Source of the DNA: Coix lacryma-jobi var. lacryma-jobi
Lineage: Eukaryota > Streptophyta > Magnoliopsida > Poales > Poaceae
Reading direction: 5' to 3'
DNA: 64,000 nt
Assembly: GCA_009763385.1 (NCBI GenBank)
Contig: CM019825.1
Coordinates: 115,253,131-115,317,130, forward strand
Part shown: one piece after another, positions 63,901-64,000 of the stretch
Layout: each line of letters opens with the position of its first letter
Position numbering within the stretch: position 1 is the first letter of the stretch
Translations under genes and position numbers: made by a program
The notes under the pieces: generated by a model
Seen by the model: the letters and a program-made list of their open reading frames with translations, nothing else
The model's database searches: none
What the model was told of the DNA's origin: nothing

Positions 63901-64000
63901 ACCAGAAGAAGGCAAAGAAATCTTTAACGAGGTTCATTCCGGGTGTTGTGGCAATCATGCAGCCTCAAGGACATTAGTCGGAAAAATCTTCAGATCAGGG
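63901..64000 (+). pseudogene. pol: Integrase finger of H, resumed after F
   Basis: The frame continues with PEEGKEIFNEVHSGCCGNHA, the HHCC-type finger start of Tat integrase, after one ATTTC copy. It runs off the window. It proves that F interrupts H. Confidence 0.88.

Larger units (their letters stand above)
35592..64000 (+). mobile_element. Tat-type gypsy element H, 5'-truncated, interrupted by F
   Basis: + strand: protease, RT, RNase H, second RNase H-like module and integrase finger, in gypsy order (RT before integrase). It is split at 38341 by F and resumes at 63901 to beyond the window. No gag or 5' LTR is recognised on the left. At least five nonsense codons mark it as old, consistent with being the oldest host of the nest on this side. 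Confidence 0.85.

Overview
This window is plant DNA made almost entirely of nested LTR retrotransposons. I see no host gene, rRNA, tRNA or CRISPR array. Element lineages (Sirevirus/Maximus-type copia, Tekay/Del-type chromovirus with very long LTRs, Tat-type gypsy with two RNase H modules) and the nesting density suggest a large grass genome. A sugarcane, Miscanthus or sorghum relative is my guess, not a demonstrated fact.

Layout, with element letters used throughout. (1) 1-2127 is the 3' part of a + strand Tekay-like LTR that cuts Sirevirus A. (2) A (minus strand, 2128-8078: integrase, protease, an intact 896-codon gag, 5' LTR) sits in the RNase H region of Sirevirus B. (3) B (8079-11160, resuming about 31570-35118) is split by Sirevirus C. 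(4) C (11161-13548 3' LTR, internal region 13549-19197 and 31050-31228, truncated 5' LTR from 31229) has lost its reverse transcriptase but kept an unusual gag. It is split by complete Sirevirus D (19198-31049, LTRs of 2137 and 2138 bp, perfect CAAAG target duplication). (5) 35119-35553 is unassigned flank. (6) H, a 5'-truncated Tat element on the + strand, runs from about 35592 to 38341 and resumes at 63901. (7) Sirevirus F (38342-63895, perfect ATTTC duplication) splits H in its integrase region. (8) Tekay chromovirus G (46458-60300, 4.08-kb LTRs, duplication GCAAA/GCACA) splits the gag of F.

In the Sireviruses the transcript sense is the minus strand: 5' LTR, PBS for initiator tRNA-Met, gag with two CCHC knuckles, pol (protease-integrase-RT-RNase H), a 1.6-2.5 kb 3' noncoding region, polypurine tract, 3' LTR. 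A, B and D retain almost open pol or gag frames. F and G carry many small indels, some of which look like assembly error.

The most interesting signals are not protein genes. The Sirevirus LTRs carry an array of short hairpins whose two arms change together (CCCGGTTT/AAACCGGG, CCAGGTTT/AAACCTGG, CCGAGTTT/AAACTCGG, CTGAGTTT/AAACTCAG). The 3' noncoding regions of C, D and F carry four or five copies of a second structured unit with a constant core and two covarying stems. Similar signals are a conserved 3' block containing an anti-PBS octamer, PBS/LTR-junction-like motifs scattered in the 3' region, a hairpin holding the pol stop codon in its loop, and an exon-like segment in the Tekay LTRs with conserved reading phase. 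I treat the hairpin systems as the best candidates for something undescribed. All alignments were done by eye.
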